A DNA stretch of 64,000 nt from Fistularia commersonii (GCA_037954325.1 JBBMNZ010000034.1:9690501-9754500), one strand, 5' to 3'. Positions 10,981 through 24,065 are shown, counted from the stretch's first letter. The notes: generated from the letters alone by a model not told the origin. Made by a program: numbers and translations.

Positions 10981-12359
10981 GTTAGCAACGACGTCGCCAC
11001 ACACAAACCGAGCTAACAGCAAACGGACGGACCTTCTCATCTGACCGGAGGCGGTGCAGCGAGAAATCGCTGCTCCTGCAACCTGCAGGTCTCAGCGGCT
11101 GAGATTTCAACCTCGCTAATGTTAAAATCGATTTTGCAGCTGTTTCCCTGAAGAATGCGCGCGTTCATAAATATATATATATATTCAATATCCACCCACG
11201 TGGAGCTTCAGGGGGTTTTTATCACCGGCGAAGCTTCAAGAAGAGCATCGAAAGGCCCTGCACCTTCTCCGGTTGGGCGTGGAGTCACAACGAAAACACG
11301 CTTTCATTCCATCTCGCCGTAATACCTCAGTAACATTTGAAACGGTCGCCGGTGGGAAACCTGTTGGACGGGAGGAGGAGGCCACATCCAGAACAACCAG
11401 TTCAGCACTCAGAGCAGAGATGTTTCCTCCTGCTGGGTTCATACCTCACACCTTCAATGCCTTCCCCTTGGACTTCTTGCAACTCTGACGATATACGTTT
11501 GAGAACGGGCTGCGAGGAAAGGGGTTCATCACATCACGCACTTCTACTCGAATCAGATCACACACACACACACACACACACATGCCGAGCTCCGGCATCT
11601 CGGCTGATGTCGACGCAGCAGCAGGAAGCACACATGACCACCATTAGGGAAATCAATGTGACACTCAGGCAGGCGGGGAAGAGCCCGGGGCCGCCGGCCG
11701 GCCCCGAACTGAGTCATGCTGTCGAACACATGAATCGGGAGGCGTGGAGATGGAGGAGACCTCGCAGGGTGAAGATCTCCTCGGAGGAGCGGCGCTTTGG
11801 ATACCTGCTGGAGAAGGGTGACCTGGAAAAAAAGATCCCCCATTTGCAGGATTGGGACTCAAACTGTCTTCCTGTTCTCTCCTCCATCTGACCTTCTCCT
11901 GCCAAGAAGACTATCTTCAGGAGCCGGACGAGGTGGCATCTTGTGCCTCCTGGACGCTTCCCGTTGTCAGAGGTCAGCTCAGGTTGTCAGAGGTCGTGGA
12001 GATCATCTTCTCCCGTCTGAGATCCCGACCGGAGCGTAGCTACATGCAACCTGATCGTAAGATACCTTTAGCATCTCCGAGAAACCCAGGTATCTTCACC
12101 GGCCAAATAAAAATCGTGTTTTGTGTCTCAGCCTCTCACAGATGCACCATGAGGAGCAGCAGGACCTTCACCACGCTTCTGGGAGGAGATACGTTTCACT
12201 CATCACCACTAAATTTCGAATCGAGCTACGAACAAGCCTCGGTGCACGAACACACAAACAAAGTCAAGGGATTTCTGCGTTGTAGCGTAGCGACAGTCGG
12301 TGCTTTGTTTACATCGTTCATCATCGTGATCTCCTGTCAGAACACTTTGTTTTGCTTTT
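10981..12359. other. Intergenic, no gene recognised
   Basis: Contains an (AC)n array at about 11559-11582 and a (TA)n stretch at 11172-11184. An open frame at 11337-11891 passes through the AC array and has no recognisable domain or splice context. Confidence 0.45.
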
Positions 12360-12740
12360 TTCTGTTAGCTAGCGTCATCGTGGCTCCTGAAAAGCTCAAA
12401 AGTGCGAGTGCTGTGTTTAGGAGAATTGCAGTCGATCTGAAGAAGGAAATAATAGCTAAACGTGAGAGAGGTGTGAGTGTTCCAGATCTCTCCAAGCGCT
12501 ACGACACGGCGAAGGCAACCATCTGAACGGTCCTGAAGAACAAAGATGGGCTAAAGGCCGGCTGATGTGGCTAAATGAGCGACTACGCTAACGGAGCAAA
12601 GGTCTCAGGTCTTAGAAGAAGGAGAAGTGATTGCTAGCGTGGATGAATGACTGCCGGCTAGCTGGAGATAGCATTAGCGTTAGCGTTAGCGAGAGTACAA
12701 GTGCTGGGAAGAAGAAGACAGAGAACAGCAGAAACACAAC
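12360..12740 (+). pseudogene. Tigger/pogo-like transposase N-terminus (fossil)
   Basis: The translation includes AVDLKKEIIAKRERGVSVPD and LSKRYDTAKATI followed by TGA and then TVLKNKDGLKA, matching the CENP-B/pogo-type helix-turn-helix at the start of Tigger transposases. Several stops follow. A related, inverted and shorter copy lies at 23880-24065. The DDE catalytic part is absent. Confidence 0.65.
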
Positions 12741-13439
12741 GATAATCAGCAATTATCTTTAATTCCTTTGTTTTTTTTTGCTATAAATAAACCCATAAAA
12801 AGGTTCAAAAGAGTGCGGCATGTTTTTGGTGCTGGAGAACGGATCAACATTTCTGCTATCTAAACACTAGCGGGTTCCATATGGTGGAGCTACATATGGA
12901 ATAAGAGAAAGGAACCAAATATCTCTGTCGGGCTGCACATCATCACATCAGAAGTGATGTGCCGCCATCCCTCCCCGCTTCCCCCGATCAGTCACCACCT
13001 CCAGCTTATTCTGGACCTCCGTCCTATCAGCGCACGTTCCACTTGACGTGCGTCCACATATTATATTTCCATTTGTATTTCTGCTCCTTCCGCAGCAGAA
13101 AAAGCCACTGGAATAGGCATTGACGCGGCGTGCGCGGAAAGATGGCCGTTCTTGGCGGCGAGGCGCCGCCGAGAGCCTTGGCTGACCCTCCGAAAAACCC
13201 CCGCCGTCCGAAAATACCCCTCTTCCGCTGACACCGGCCGTAATAAAAAGGAATGTATAGCCAGCGGAAAGAAGCGGAAAAGAGCAAAGCGCTGCAAGAA
13301 AGAGTCGCGGTCGCGGATTAACGATGCTAACGCAGGCCTCCGAGGGGGCGGAGCCTGCAGGACACCACGCCGCTGGAATATTTGACAATAATAGCATCAC
13401 TGGGCTTGGTTTGAATCAATGAATCAATTATGGCTGATT

Positions 13440-14035
13440 GTTTTTTTTTTTTTTTTTTTTTTATAATTTACTGTCTTTTAAGATGTTGACACGTGTGTTG
13501 GCATGGCGACCCAGGTGACTGCTGTTCCTGCTCGGCTGGTTTTCTATGATTCATTGGTTCATGAGGAATCTCTGGCGTCGAAGCCCGTCACAGCTGGTGA
13601 AAGGCGTAAATTCTGGAGTATGAACGCACCTTTTTTATTTTTTTTAATCATCTATTCCATCTTTGTTCGTTCTTTTTTTTAACGTAATCACTAAATTTGA
13701 ATATTATGGTGATTTTGTAACAATAATAAAAAAAAATCTCTGCACCTAAAAATAAATATATGCACATATATAGGCCATATATAGACTTGTCTGATAATAA
13801 AGATAAATCTAAATAAACAAAACTAAATTAAATCTAAATAAAATTAACTGAATAAATATATGTGTATATATAAAGGTTGCACTCATCTATAAATAAATCT
13901 AGATAAAATATAAATAAAAATAAATACATAAATCTACGTGTACATTTGTAGGCCGCCGGTGTCCACGTTGCCACATGAGATGTTTTTTTTTTTTTTATTA
14001 AATTAAATTAAATTACCGGTAGCATCCACAACTAC
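13440..14035. repeat. AT-rich low-complexity stretch
   Basis: A T21 run, degenerate AAATAAATCTAAATA words and a T18 run. No coding potential. Confidence 0.8.
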
Positions 14036-14039
14036 GAAC

Positions 14040-14330
14040 TGGAAATGCTTTATTTCCTAACAGTTCCTGTAACACGGTTGATGAAAAATTGATAATTTTA
14101 TTATATAATAATAAATAACACAGAAAAGTCCATCCATCCATTTTCTGTCCCTGCTTCGTCATACTCCGGCTGATCGCTATCTTGGATGGATAAAGCCATT
14201 AAAACGCTCTTCTTCAGTGTCAGATTGAACGGCCTGGGAATTTTACGCTTATTGCATCGGTGGGACGTGGCAGGTTGAAGCTCGTTAGCCAAAACAAAAT
14301 ATCCATAAATGAGCCTCATCCTTGTTTAAG
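14040..14330 (-). mobile_element. Partial copy of the MITE found at 37489-38640
   Basis: Shares, in reverse orientation, the stretches CATCAACCGTGTTAC, TCCATCCATCCATTTTCT and TCCATAAATGAGC with the outer element at 38225-38460. The ends are missing. Confidence 0.55.
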
Positions 14331-14455
14331 CCGCAGCGTTCAAAGAGTTTGAAAAAAGTAGTTTATAATCCGGAAATGACGGCGTTCACTCATTCACTCG
14401 CAAAAAGAAACATTTGTTCACAATTCATATGGAGGGAGGGATAGTGGGACTATAT

Positions 14456-17400
14456 CACAAGCACAGTACTACATCACCAACACAGTACTACATCACCATT
14501 ACAATACTACATCACCAACACAGTACTACATCACCAACACAGTACTACATCACCATTACAATACTACATCACCAGCACAGTACTGCATCACCAACACAGT
14601 ACTACATCACCAACAAAGTACTACATCACCATTACAATACTACATCACCAGCACAGTACTACATCACCAACACAGTACTACATCACCATTACAATACTAC
14701 ATCACCAGCACAGTACTGCATCACCAACACAGTACTACATCACCATTACAATACTACATCACCAGCACAGTACTGCATCACCAACACAATACTACATCAC
14801 CATTACAATACTACATCACCAACACAGTACTACATCACCATTACAATACTACATCACCAGCACAGTACTGCATCACCAACACAGTACTACATCACCAACA
14901 AAGTACTACATCACCATTACAATACTACATCACCAGCACAGTACTACATCACCATTACAGTACTGCGTCACCAACACAGTACTACATCACCATTACAATA
15001 CTACATCACCAACACAGTACTACATCACCAACACAGTACTACATCACCATTACAATACTACATCACCAGCACAGTACTGCATCACCAATACAGTACTACA
15101 TCACCAACAAAGTACTACATCACCATTACAATACTACATCACCAGCACAGTACTACATCACCATTACAGTACTGCGTCACCAACACAGTACTAAGTCATC
15201 AATGCAATACTACATCACCAACACAGTACTACATCACCATTACAATACTACATCACCAGCACAATACTACATCACCAACAAAGTACTACATCACCATTAC
15301 AATACTACATCACCAACACAGTACTACATCACCATTACAATACTACATCACCAGCACAGTACTGCATCACCAACACAATACTACATCACCAGCACAGTAC
15401 TACATCACCAACACAGTACTACATCACCATTACAATACTACATCACCAGCACAGTACTGCATCACCAACACAGTACTGCATCACCATTACAGTACTGCAT
15501 CACCAACACAGTACTACATCACCATTACAGTACTGCGTCACCAACACAGTACTAAGTCATCAATGCAATACTACATCACCTACACAGTACTACATCATCA
15601 TTGCAATACTACATCACAGTGCTACATCGTCAACACAGCGTGACATCACTTACACAGTACTATATCACACATGCAGTGCAACGTCACAATACAGCACTTC
15701 ATCACCAAAGATGTACTACATCACCACTGCAGTACTACATGTCCAAAGCAAGATTACACCACAAATGCAGTAAAACATCATCACCACAGTACTACATCAC
15801 CACTGCAGTACTACAACTCAAAAGCAGTACTACAACACCTGCATAGTATCACATCACCAACGCAGTACTTAATCAAAGTATTACTTCACCAGCACAGTAT
15901 TACAAGACCTTCACATTACTACATCATAGAACTACATCACCAATGCAGTGCTGCATCACCTACACAGTACTACATCACCAACGCAGTACTAAATCACCAC
16001 TGTACTACATCACCAACACAGTACTACATCACTACATCACCACCACTGTGATACATCACCTAAGCAGTACTAAACCACCAAGGCAGTACTAAATCACTAC
16101 CGCAGTACTACATCCCGAGAACAGTACTAAACCACCACATGGTACTACACCACCTAAATAGTACTACAACACCAACACAGTATACATCACAGTACTACAT
16201 CACCAACACAGTACTACAAAACTTGCATAATACTGCATCACAAACACAGTACAACTTCACCAACACAGTGCTACAACACGTACATATGACTACATCACAT
16301 TACTACATCACCACCACTGTACTACCTCACCAAGGCAGTATTACACCACCAGCACAGTACTACATCACAAATGCAGTACTAAATCACCACCACTGTACTA
16401 CAGTACTACACCTACGCAGTACTACATCCCGATCATAGTACTACACCACCAACACAGTACTACACCACCTAAGTAATACTAAAACACCAACACAGTACTA
16501 CATCACAGTACTACAACACCATCACTGTACTACATTACCAACGCAGTACTACATCACCAGCAGAGTACTACAACACCAACACAGAACTACATCATAGTAC
16601 TACATCACCAACGCAGTTCTACATCACCTACACACTACTACATCACCACCACAGTACTACATCACCAACACAATACTATATCACCAGCACAGTACTACAA
16701 CACCAACACAGTACTACATCATCAATGCAGTACTACATCACCAAGGCAGTACCAAATCACCACCACTGTAGTACATCACCAACGCAGTACTACATCACCT
16801 ACAAAATACTAAATCACCAGCACAGTATTACATCAGCGCCACAGTTTTACATCAACGCAACACTACTACATCATTGCCACAGTACTACATAACCAAGGCA
16901 GTACTACATCACCAACAAAATACTATATCACCAGCACAGTGCTACAACACCAACACAGAACTACTTCATAGTACTGCATCACTAACGCAGTACTACATCA
17001 CCTACATAGTACTACATCATCAACTCAGTACCAAATCACCACCACTGTACTACATCACCAACACAATACTATATCACCAGCACAGTACTACATCACCAGC
17101 ACAGTACTACATCACCAACACTGCACAGTACTACATCACCAACACTGCACTACATCACCAACACAGTACTACATCAGTGCCACAGTACTACATCAGCGCC
17201 ACACTACTACATCATTGCCACAGTACTACATCACCAACACAATACAACATCACCAACACAGTACTACATCACCATCAAAATACTATATCACCAGCACAGT
17301 ACTACAACACCAACACAGAACTACATCATAGTACTACATCACCAACGCAGTACTACATCACCTACACAGTACTACATCACCAACGCAATACTATATCACC

Positions 17401-18110
17401 AGCATAGTACTACAACACCAACACAGTACTACAACACCAACACAGTACCAAATCACCACCACTGTAGTACATCCCCAACGAAGTACTACATCACCTACAA
17501 AATACCAAATCACCAGCACAGTACTACAACACCAGCACAGAACTACATCATAGTACTACATAACCAGCATAGTACTACAACACCAACACAGTACTACATC
17601 ACCAATGCAGTACTACATCACCAATGCAGTACCAAAACACCACCACTGTACTACATCACCAATGCAGTACTACATCACCAACAAAATACTATATCACCAG
17701 CACAGTACTACAACACCAACACAGAACTACATCATAGTACTATATCACCAACGCAGTACTACATCACCAGCACAGTACTACAACACCAACACAGGACTTC
17801 ATCACCAACAAAGTACTGCATCACCTACAAAATACTAAATCACCAGTACAGTATAACATCACCAGCACAGTATTATATCAGCGCCACAGTACGACATCAG
17901 CCCCACAGTACTACATCAGCGCCACAGTACTACATCAGCGTCACAGTACTACATCAGCGCCACAGTACTACATCAGCGCCACAGTACTACATCAGCGTCA
18001 CAGTACTACATCAGCGCCACAGTACTACATCAGCGTCACAGTACTACATCAGCCCCACAGTACTACATCAGCGCCACAGTACTACCTCCCCACAGTGACA
18101 TCACTGCAGT
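14456..18110 (+). repeat. Satellite array, 19-bp unit, about 190 copies
   Basis: The basic unit is CAGTACTACATCACCAACA. Variants (ATTACAA, AGCACAG, ACAAAGT) alternate in the first kilobase as a higher-order pattern of multiples of 19 bp. Units degrade toward 16000-17500, and the last 250 bases are homogenised to an AGCGCCA variant. Nineteen is not a multiple of three and the unit has no stop in any forward frame, so three rotating frames give open frames up to 409 codons (TSPTQYYITI-type repeats). These are not genes. Confidence 0.97.
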
Positions 18111-18389
18111 AGCCCCACTAGCTGGGAGGGAGTTACCCATGTAGAGGAAGTTCCCGGCATTCTCCTGATCGGCTCCTGAGTGCAGTGTTTATCCAGCAGA
18201 GAGCGTGGATGTTTACACAGCTCAGTCAAACACCGACCCGTCGCGTCGCTTTTGTTAATAATAAAATATCCAAAACGTCCAGCCGCCGCGTCCCGGACGC
18301 CGCCGGCGACCACCGGCATCACGGAGCCTGCACCGCTTCATCGGGGAGAGTCCACCAAGGTGACAAGAGAAGACAGCTCGTCCTCTTAC

Positions 18390-18390
<1 letters not shown>

Positions 18391-18426
<36 letters not shown>
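18391..18426. repeat. (GT)n microsatellite
   Basis: Pure GT array. A second (GT)n array follows at about 18574-18620 and an (AC)n array at 18870-18900. Confidence 0.96.
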
Positions 18427-18429
<3 letters not shown>

Positions 18430-18575
18430 TAGTCTCTCCGCTGAGCCAACGCAGGGACGCCTCCGGCCCTCGTGACACTCCCACGGTAAACACTCCGATC
18501 CAGGCCTCAAGGCGCTGCAGGAGGAGGCAACGCACAGGGAATTGCAAGAAAGATATATTTCATCTGGTGGCGGTG

Positions 18576-18623
<48 letters not shown>

Positions 18624-18867
18624 GGGGAGTGGAAGGCAGGAAGGGAGAAGAGGGGCAGAGATTGATCGGGGACAGTGTGAGGAGAGGGAAAGGGAACGGG
18701 GGAAGAAAAAAAAAGAGGAAGGCCTTGAAAAAGTATGTGTGGGGGAGAAACACGAAACGCCGGAAAAAGACGGTCAGCCGGGAGGAGGTGGGATCCACGC
18801 CTCCCACGGGGAACACGGAAAACACTCGGGAGTCCACAGCGCCGCTCACCTCTGCGGAAGCACTTCA

Positions 18868-18905
<38 letters not shown>

Positions 18906-19006
18906 TAGCATCGTGAAAGGGCTCCGCATTTGGCCTGCGGGTTCGAGGGGTCACGCTCGGGTTAGGAGGACCAAAATGGCCGCCTGAGGTGGGGGAGACA
19001 AGGGAC

Positions 19007-19009
<3 letters not shown>

Positions 19010-19047
<38 letters not shown>

Positions 19048-19163
19048 AACGTGCATGCTGTACTGGGTCACATGTATAGTACACATAGTACTGGATCTCA
19101 CACACACATGGTACACGATCATACATGCAATACCTGATCACACACAAACGCACAGTACTGGAA

Positions 19164-19196
<33 letters not shown>

Positions 19197-19512
19197 ACTG
19201 TGCTGTATCACACTCATAGTGTGATACACTCTCTCTCTCACACACTCACACACACACTGTACTGAATCATTCACATAGTACTGGATCACTCACACACACA
19301 CGGTACTGGATCATACACGCAGTACCTGATCACACACACAGACAGTGCTGGATCCGGATCTCACCCTCTCTCACACACACACACACACACACACTGTACT
19401 GGATCACACACATAGTACTGGATCACTCACACATGGAAGGTACCTGATCACACCCACACACGCAGTACTGGATCCCACTCACACACACACACACACACAG
19501 ACACAGACACAG

Positions 19513-19544
<32 letters not shown>

Positions 19545-19590
19545 TACTGGATCACCAACACTGATGCGTTGTGTGTGACCATTGCAAGTA
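19010..19590. repeat. CA arrays interspersed with satellite-like AGTACTGGATCA words
   Basis: At least ten AGTACTGGATCA-type blocks are separated by CACACA runs of variable length. AGTACT is also the core of the 19-bp satellite, so this looks like satellite units invaded by CA expansion. Confidence 0.75.
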
Positions 19591-19745
19591 CTGCATGACC
19601 AACACAATACTGTGATATACTACAGTACTACAAGTACTACATCCCCCATGCGGTACTAAATCACTGACACAGTACTACATCATCTACAATGTACTACATC
19701 ACCAATGCAGTACCATGTTACCAATGCAGTATTCTTTGCAGTACT
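19590..19745 (+). repeat. Degenerate outlier of the 19-bp satellite
   Basis: Eight or so AGTACTACATCAC-like units resume after the CA zone, 1.5 kb from the main array. Confidence 0.8.
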
Positions 19746-20079
19746 TTGCTGCAGCTCCTGATCCAGACGCCGTCGGTGATCCATTATCAAACCGCCCGTC
19801 AATTATTGATTATCGATGATTGAATTTCCGTCCTGAGTCAGGAAGTGAAGGCAGCGGAGACGGAGCGGTGACGTCTCCTGGCTGCCGTCCATCTCCGCGG
19901 CTCAGGTCCGCGTCCGTGATCAATACATTTGGCGATCACCTTTCATTCCACCCACCGATCGCCCGATTGATTATATGACTGAACCGTCCTCGGCTGCGGC
20001 CCCTTTATGTAGAAGATTTAAAAGTTCTGGCGGCGGGGCCCGCTGACCCCCGGGAGACCTCACACACCGCCTCCGCACC

Positions 20080-20123
<44 letters not shown>

Positions 20124-20248
20124 CCTGATCTGTGTGATGGAGCTGAAGTGGGACTGTTTCTCCTTTGGAGAGGAAACCACAGAGTCTCCCCTGCTCACTT
20201 TTAGCACATTTCTAAATCTCATGAGTTCTGCATGACACGGCGTGGAAC

Positions 20249-20249
20249 A

Positions 20250-20324
<75 letters not shown>
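20249..20324. repeat. Compound (AC)n(AG)n microsatellite
   Basis: About 20 AC units pass directly into about 17 AG units. Another (AC)n array lies at 20082-20121. Confidence 0.97.
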
Positions 20325-20325
<1 letters not shown>

Positions 20326-20384
20326 ACAGTTACGCATGACTGATTCCATTTCTAATCATCATAATTGGAGTTAAGTGTGACCCC

Positions 20385-20754
20385 GTGTGTGCGTGTGTGT
20401 GTCCCTCCACACGCACACGCACACGCACCCCCCCCCCCCCGCAAGACCCTCCGGGGGTCCAACCCGGACCAACCCACGACGGCTCGGCGCCGCGGCCCGC
20501 AGCTGCTCCGCTGACAGCCGGCGAGGGTTGCGGGGGAAGGCGGGGGGTTCGATTCCCGAGCTCGGCGGCTGTGGATGCGTGACGGATCCACGCAGGGGAA
20601 ACTCACCGGCGGCCGAAAGCCCCTGCATCCTGCGGGTCCTGCGCTCCCGCTGCGTAAAAGGCGTCCTTTTGTCCGGCGCGGCGGAGCCTCCGTGGGGGGA
20701 GAACAGCAACTCCGACGAGCGTCTCCACTTCAGACCCCCTCCTCCTCCTCTTCT

Positions 20755-20789
<35 letters not shown>

Positions 20790-21120
20790 TTCTTCTTCCT
20801 TTTCCCCACGCTGTTCACCGGAAAAACACGCACTACGGGCGCCCCGGGGTTCCCGGGCGGGCGCCGGAGAGTTGGGACCGGGTGCCTTCGCGCGGAGTGG
20901 GAGCGCCGCGGTCCTCCATGGAGCCTCCCTCCTCCTCCTCCTCCTCCTCCTCCTCCTCCCGCTGCAGGAACGAAGAAGAAGAAGAAGAAGAAGAAAAAAA
21001 GAGAAGAACTCTGTCCTCCCCTTCTGCTCCGCTCTGCTCTCTGAGCCGCTGGGAAAAAAAAAAAATAGAAAAATGCGCGTTCCCGTTTCATGCGCGGGCA
21101 CGCCGAGCCCCCATTCACTG
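20385..21120. promoter_or_regulatory. Orphan CpG-rich block
   Basis: High GC and many CpGs in otherwise unremarkable intergenic DNA, interrupted by purine/pyrimidine triplet arrays. No attached exon could be recognised on either strand. It may be an unannotated promoter, an enhancer or only compositional drift. Confidence 0.35.
20745..20998. repeat. (TTC)n, (TCC)n and (GAA)n triplet arrays
   Basis: TTC/CTT array at about 20745-20802, TCC array at about 20930-20958 and GAA array at about 20970-20996. The TTC and GAA arrays are mutually complementary and could fold back. Poly-Ser, poly-Leu and poly-Glu frames across them are artefacts. Confidence 0.9.
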
Positions 21121-21344
21121 AGCGCGCTCTGCAGGATCAGCTGCGAAAACACTTTCTTTTTTTTTTTTTTCTTTTTTTTCTTTTTTAATCTCCATGGAAA
21201 TGAACTTCCCTTCGCGTCAAGTGGCGGAAACGTGCACTTTTAATTGGCGTCCGCCATGTTTTGGTCACGTGATCAAACCTGGAAGAAAGGAGCTTCTCCT
21301 GGAAGATCTGCAGAGGGTGAAGTGTCTCCTGAGGACTTTTCTGA

Positions 21345-21480
21345 TTTGTTCATTCGTTCGTTTATTTATTAATCCATGCACGCAAGCGTGGACTGTCCGA
21401 GGAACCCGGAGAACTTTGAGGAACCCCACGTGGAGAACATGGAGGCTCCACACAAAAAGACCGACCTTCCGGTTCCAAAA
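21345..21480 (-). mobile_element. GAAT-tailed SINE fragment
   Basis: On the minus strand: TGTGTGGAGCCTCCATGTTC, CTCCGGGTTCC, then AATAAATAAACGAACGAATG tail. The tRNA-like head is missing or diverged. Confidence 0.7.
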
Positions 21481-22590
21481 ACGACCTCAGCTGATCCTCG
21501 GCTGACCCCTCAGAGGTCCATGTTGACCTCCAGCTCGGCGTAAACCCTCACCTGTGCCACCTTCTCCTCAGCGCCAGGTGTTCTAGGAGACAGATTCATC
21601 TGCTGCCGAGGACCAACATGGGTTCTTTATTTTTAACCGCGAGCCAGCTGTTGGGCACGAGCACGTGTCGGATCTGCTACGCCTCATTAACCCTCCTTTG
21701 TGGAGGCTTCTTCTCCCCCTCCTCCGACTGACGCCGACAGCAGGGGACCTCCAGGAGACGACGCTGACGCCGCTCCGGTCGCACCAAAATAGTTGTTTCT
21801 CCAGAGGAGAACCCCTGCCTCCTACCAGGCTCTGAAATCTATCTTCTGGACAGCTGAACTTGGTTTGAAGTGCCGATTTCCAGGCTCGGAGGGCGTCTGA
21901 GGGCAGATCTTCACCTTCGCCGTCTCGGCTCCTGCTTCCGGAGAGTCAGACAGCAGAAGAAGCGCCCGATGGTGGATATATATGTATATTTAGAAGACGA
22001 GGAGGTGTGAAAGCTATCAGAGATCCATGCGAGGTGCCACCTCGTCGGCGTCTGAACCCCCTCAGGTGTGAACGGCCGGGTGCAAATTGCAGCCTCGCGC
22101 CGCCGGAATACACAGTTTCTTGGTGGAGATCTTCCATGAGCGGAAGGTCTCCACGAATCAGGAGGCCCCGCTCCGAAACCCCGACCCCCCCCCCTGCAGG
22201 ACCAGGATGTTCTCCGCTCCGGCGGAGCTGCACCGAGGACTCGTGTTCCGGCTCCGCTGGCTTGGAACCGGGTGATGGAGGCCGCCGCCGCTCGGGGCTC
22301 CTCGTGGTCGGGTCACATGACGAGCGAGGAGGGGGTGAAGAATCGGCTTTGTCTGAAGTTTTCCAGAGCCGGGAGCTCGTGGACGGCGTCTTACAGGGAC
22401 ACCGGGTGGCGGTTCGGAGTAGTGCGGCGGCGGGACCTTCAGGAGCCGGGAGAACCTCCTCCTCCTCCTCACGACTGGAGGACCGTTCGTTCCTTCTGTA
22501 TCTAAAGAGCTTTTCAGCCCTGGAGTTGCAGGGTTGCGGGTGATGAAGCAAGAGGAGACAGTGAGGCTTTAGTTAAAAGTGTCAGGGGTA
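21481..22590. other. GC-rich intergenic stretch, all frames open, no gene recognised
   Basis: Between 22007 and 22551 long frames are open on both strands, as expected from GC-rich sequence. None has a recognisable domain, and I could not find supporting splice sites. Confidence 0.4.
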
Positions 22591-22594
22591 CGAA

Positions 22595-23012
22595 GAGAGA
22601 GAAGAACATCAGCCAGAAGGAAAGGAAAGGTGGAGGAGACGATGGTGAGATGATCTACAAACACTGACAGTGACCAAAAGACAGGAGGCAGAGCTGGAGG
22701 TGGCAGAGATGAAGATGCTGAGGTTCTCTTTGGGAGCGACCAGGACGGAGAGGATCAGGAATGAGTCCATCAGAGGGACGACACATGGTAGATGTTCTGG
22801 AGAGAAGGTCAGAGATGGTTGGGTCATGGACAGAGGAGGGAGAGGGAAGATATTGGTAGACGGATGCTGGAATTGGAGGTCTAGGAGACCAAAGAGAAGA
22901 TGGATGGATGTGGTGAGAGAGGAGATGAAGGTAGTTGGTGTGAGAGATGGAGAAGGTGGATTCACTGTGGAGACCCTGAAAGAGAAACCCAGGAGAAGAT
23001 TCAGGCTTCAAT
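22595..23012 (+). mobile_element. RTE-like LINE 3' fragment, copy 2
   Basis: Contains KRQEAELEVAEMKMLRFSLG and MDVVREEMKVVGVRDGEGG, with the 3' end CACTGTGGAGACCCTGAA. It carries the same TGA-containing altered segment as the other two copies. A further deletion near 22947 shortens the C-terminus. Confidence 0.85.
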
Positions 23013-23489
23013 AGGTATTTAATTCAGGTGTGGGTCTGATCTCCATCCTGAGCTGTCCGTGCACACCATGTTGTTTTGGTTGAAGAAACGTTTCTTCAGG
23101 ACGTCTAAATGCACCCAATAAGGTTAAAGCGGCTCAGCTTTCTGGATATTATTGGAATAATTTGTTCCTGACTAAAAGTGTGTTGATGATGATTGAGCAT
23201 GAACGTAAAGCTTTACGGTTGTATCTCAGCAGATCTCTTGGACACAGACGGACCTCTCACTCACCAGCCATATCAAATAAATAAAAATAAATGAAAATAA
23301 ACAAATAAGAATTATATATAGTTCTTGAATTCGTTCTTCTTCTCCATTCTGTTGTTGAACCCCATCGACGTTGAGATCAGTGTATCTGTGATCTGTTCTC
23401 CAGCCCAAAAAACACTCTTTTAAACCTTTTTATAGGTTTATTTGTTGCAAAAAAAAAAAAAAAAAAGAATTAAAGATTTACTTTCATTA

Positions 23490-23865
23490 TTGCTGTGTTT
23501 CTGTGTTTTTTATAGCTTTCTGGCATACCGGACCCTCGCTAACGCTAATGCTAATGCTAACTCCAGCTAGCTGTCTGTCAGTCATCCAAACGAAGAATCA
23601 CTTTTCTACTTCTTCTGATACTTTTGTTTTCTATTTTTATTTTTTACCCATTGTTGTCATTCTGTTATCCATTTTATTTACCCATTTTTGTCATTCCTTT
23701 CTCATCCTGTTTATTTTTATGCTTCTTGTCATTCTGCTATCTGTTCCTATCCTTGATATTCTCCTTGACCTTTTAATTGTGTCTTCTATTTATATTTCAT
23801 CATCTCTATTGTTATTGTTGCGTTGCTGTGACAAATGAATAAAGTATTATCATATTTTATCTCTT
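23490..23865 (+). repeat. LINE-like 3' untranslated fragment
   Basis: A T-rich stretch ends GCTGCTGTGAC-type sequence followed by AATAAAGTATTATC. It resembles 60960-61180. No reverse-transcriptase coding part is present. Confidence 0.45.
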
Positions 23866-23879
23866 GAGACCTTTGCTTT

Positions 23880-24065
23880 GCTAACGCAGTCGCCCCTTTA
23901 ACCGTATCGGCTGTCTTTAGCTCATCTTCAGGTCTTAGCTCTTGGAAAGATCTGGAAAACCAATACCGCTCGCAAGTTTAGCTATTATTTCCTTCTCTGA
24001 AATTCTTCTTCTTAAAACCAGCAGCACTCGCACTTTTAACCTTTTAGGAGCGCTAGCTAAGTGAG
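23880..24065 (-). pseudogene. Tigger/pogo-like transposase fossil, second copy
   Basis: Read on the minus strand it shares AAAAGTGCGAGTGCTG, AAGGAAATAATAGCTAAAC and CCAGATCTTTCCAAG with 12390-12510. Stops and substitutions are frequent. Confidence 0.6.

Noticed and set aside
14414..15643. 409-codon open frame on the plus strand
   Set aside because: It lies entirely in the 19-bp satellite. The peptide is the three frames of one repeat unit in rotation, with no start context, domain or splice support.
14456..18110. Possible CRISPR-like array of regularly spaced repeats
   Set aside because: Units are directly adjacent with a 19-bp period and no unique spacers. The host is a vertebrate, so this is a satellite.
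20371..21243. Long frames with poly-Ser, poly-Leu and poly-Glu
   Set aside because: Produced by TTC, TCC and GAA arrays. No conserved sequence outside the arrays.
22007..22551. Overlapping long frames on both strands (178 and 201 codons)
   Set aside because: GC-rich sequence removes stops in all frames. No domain, family similarity or convincing splice sites.
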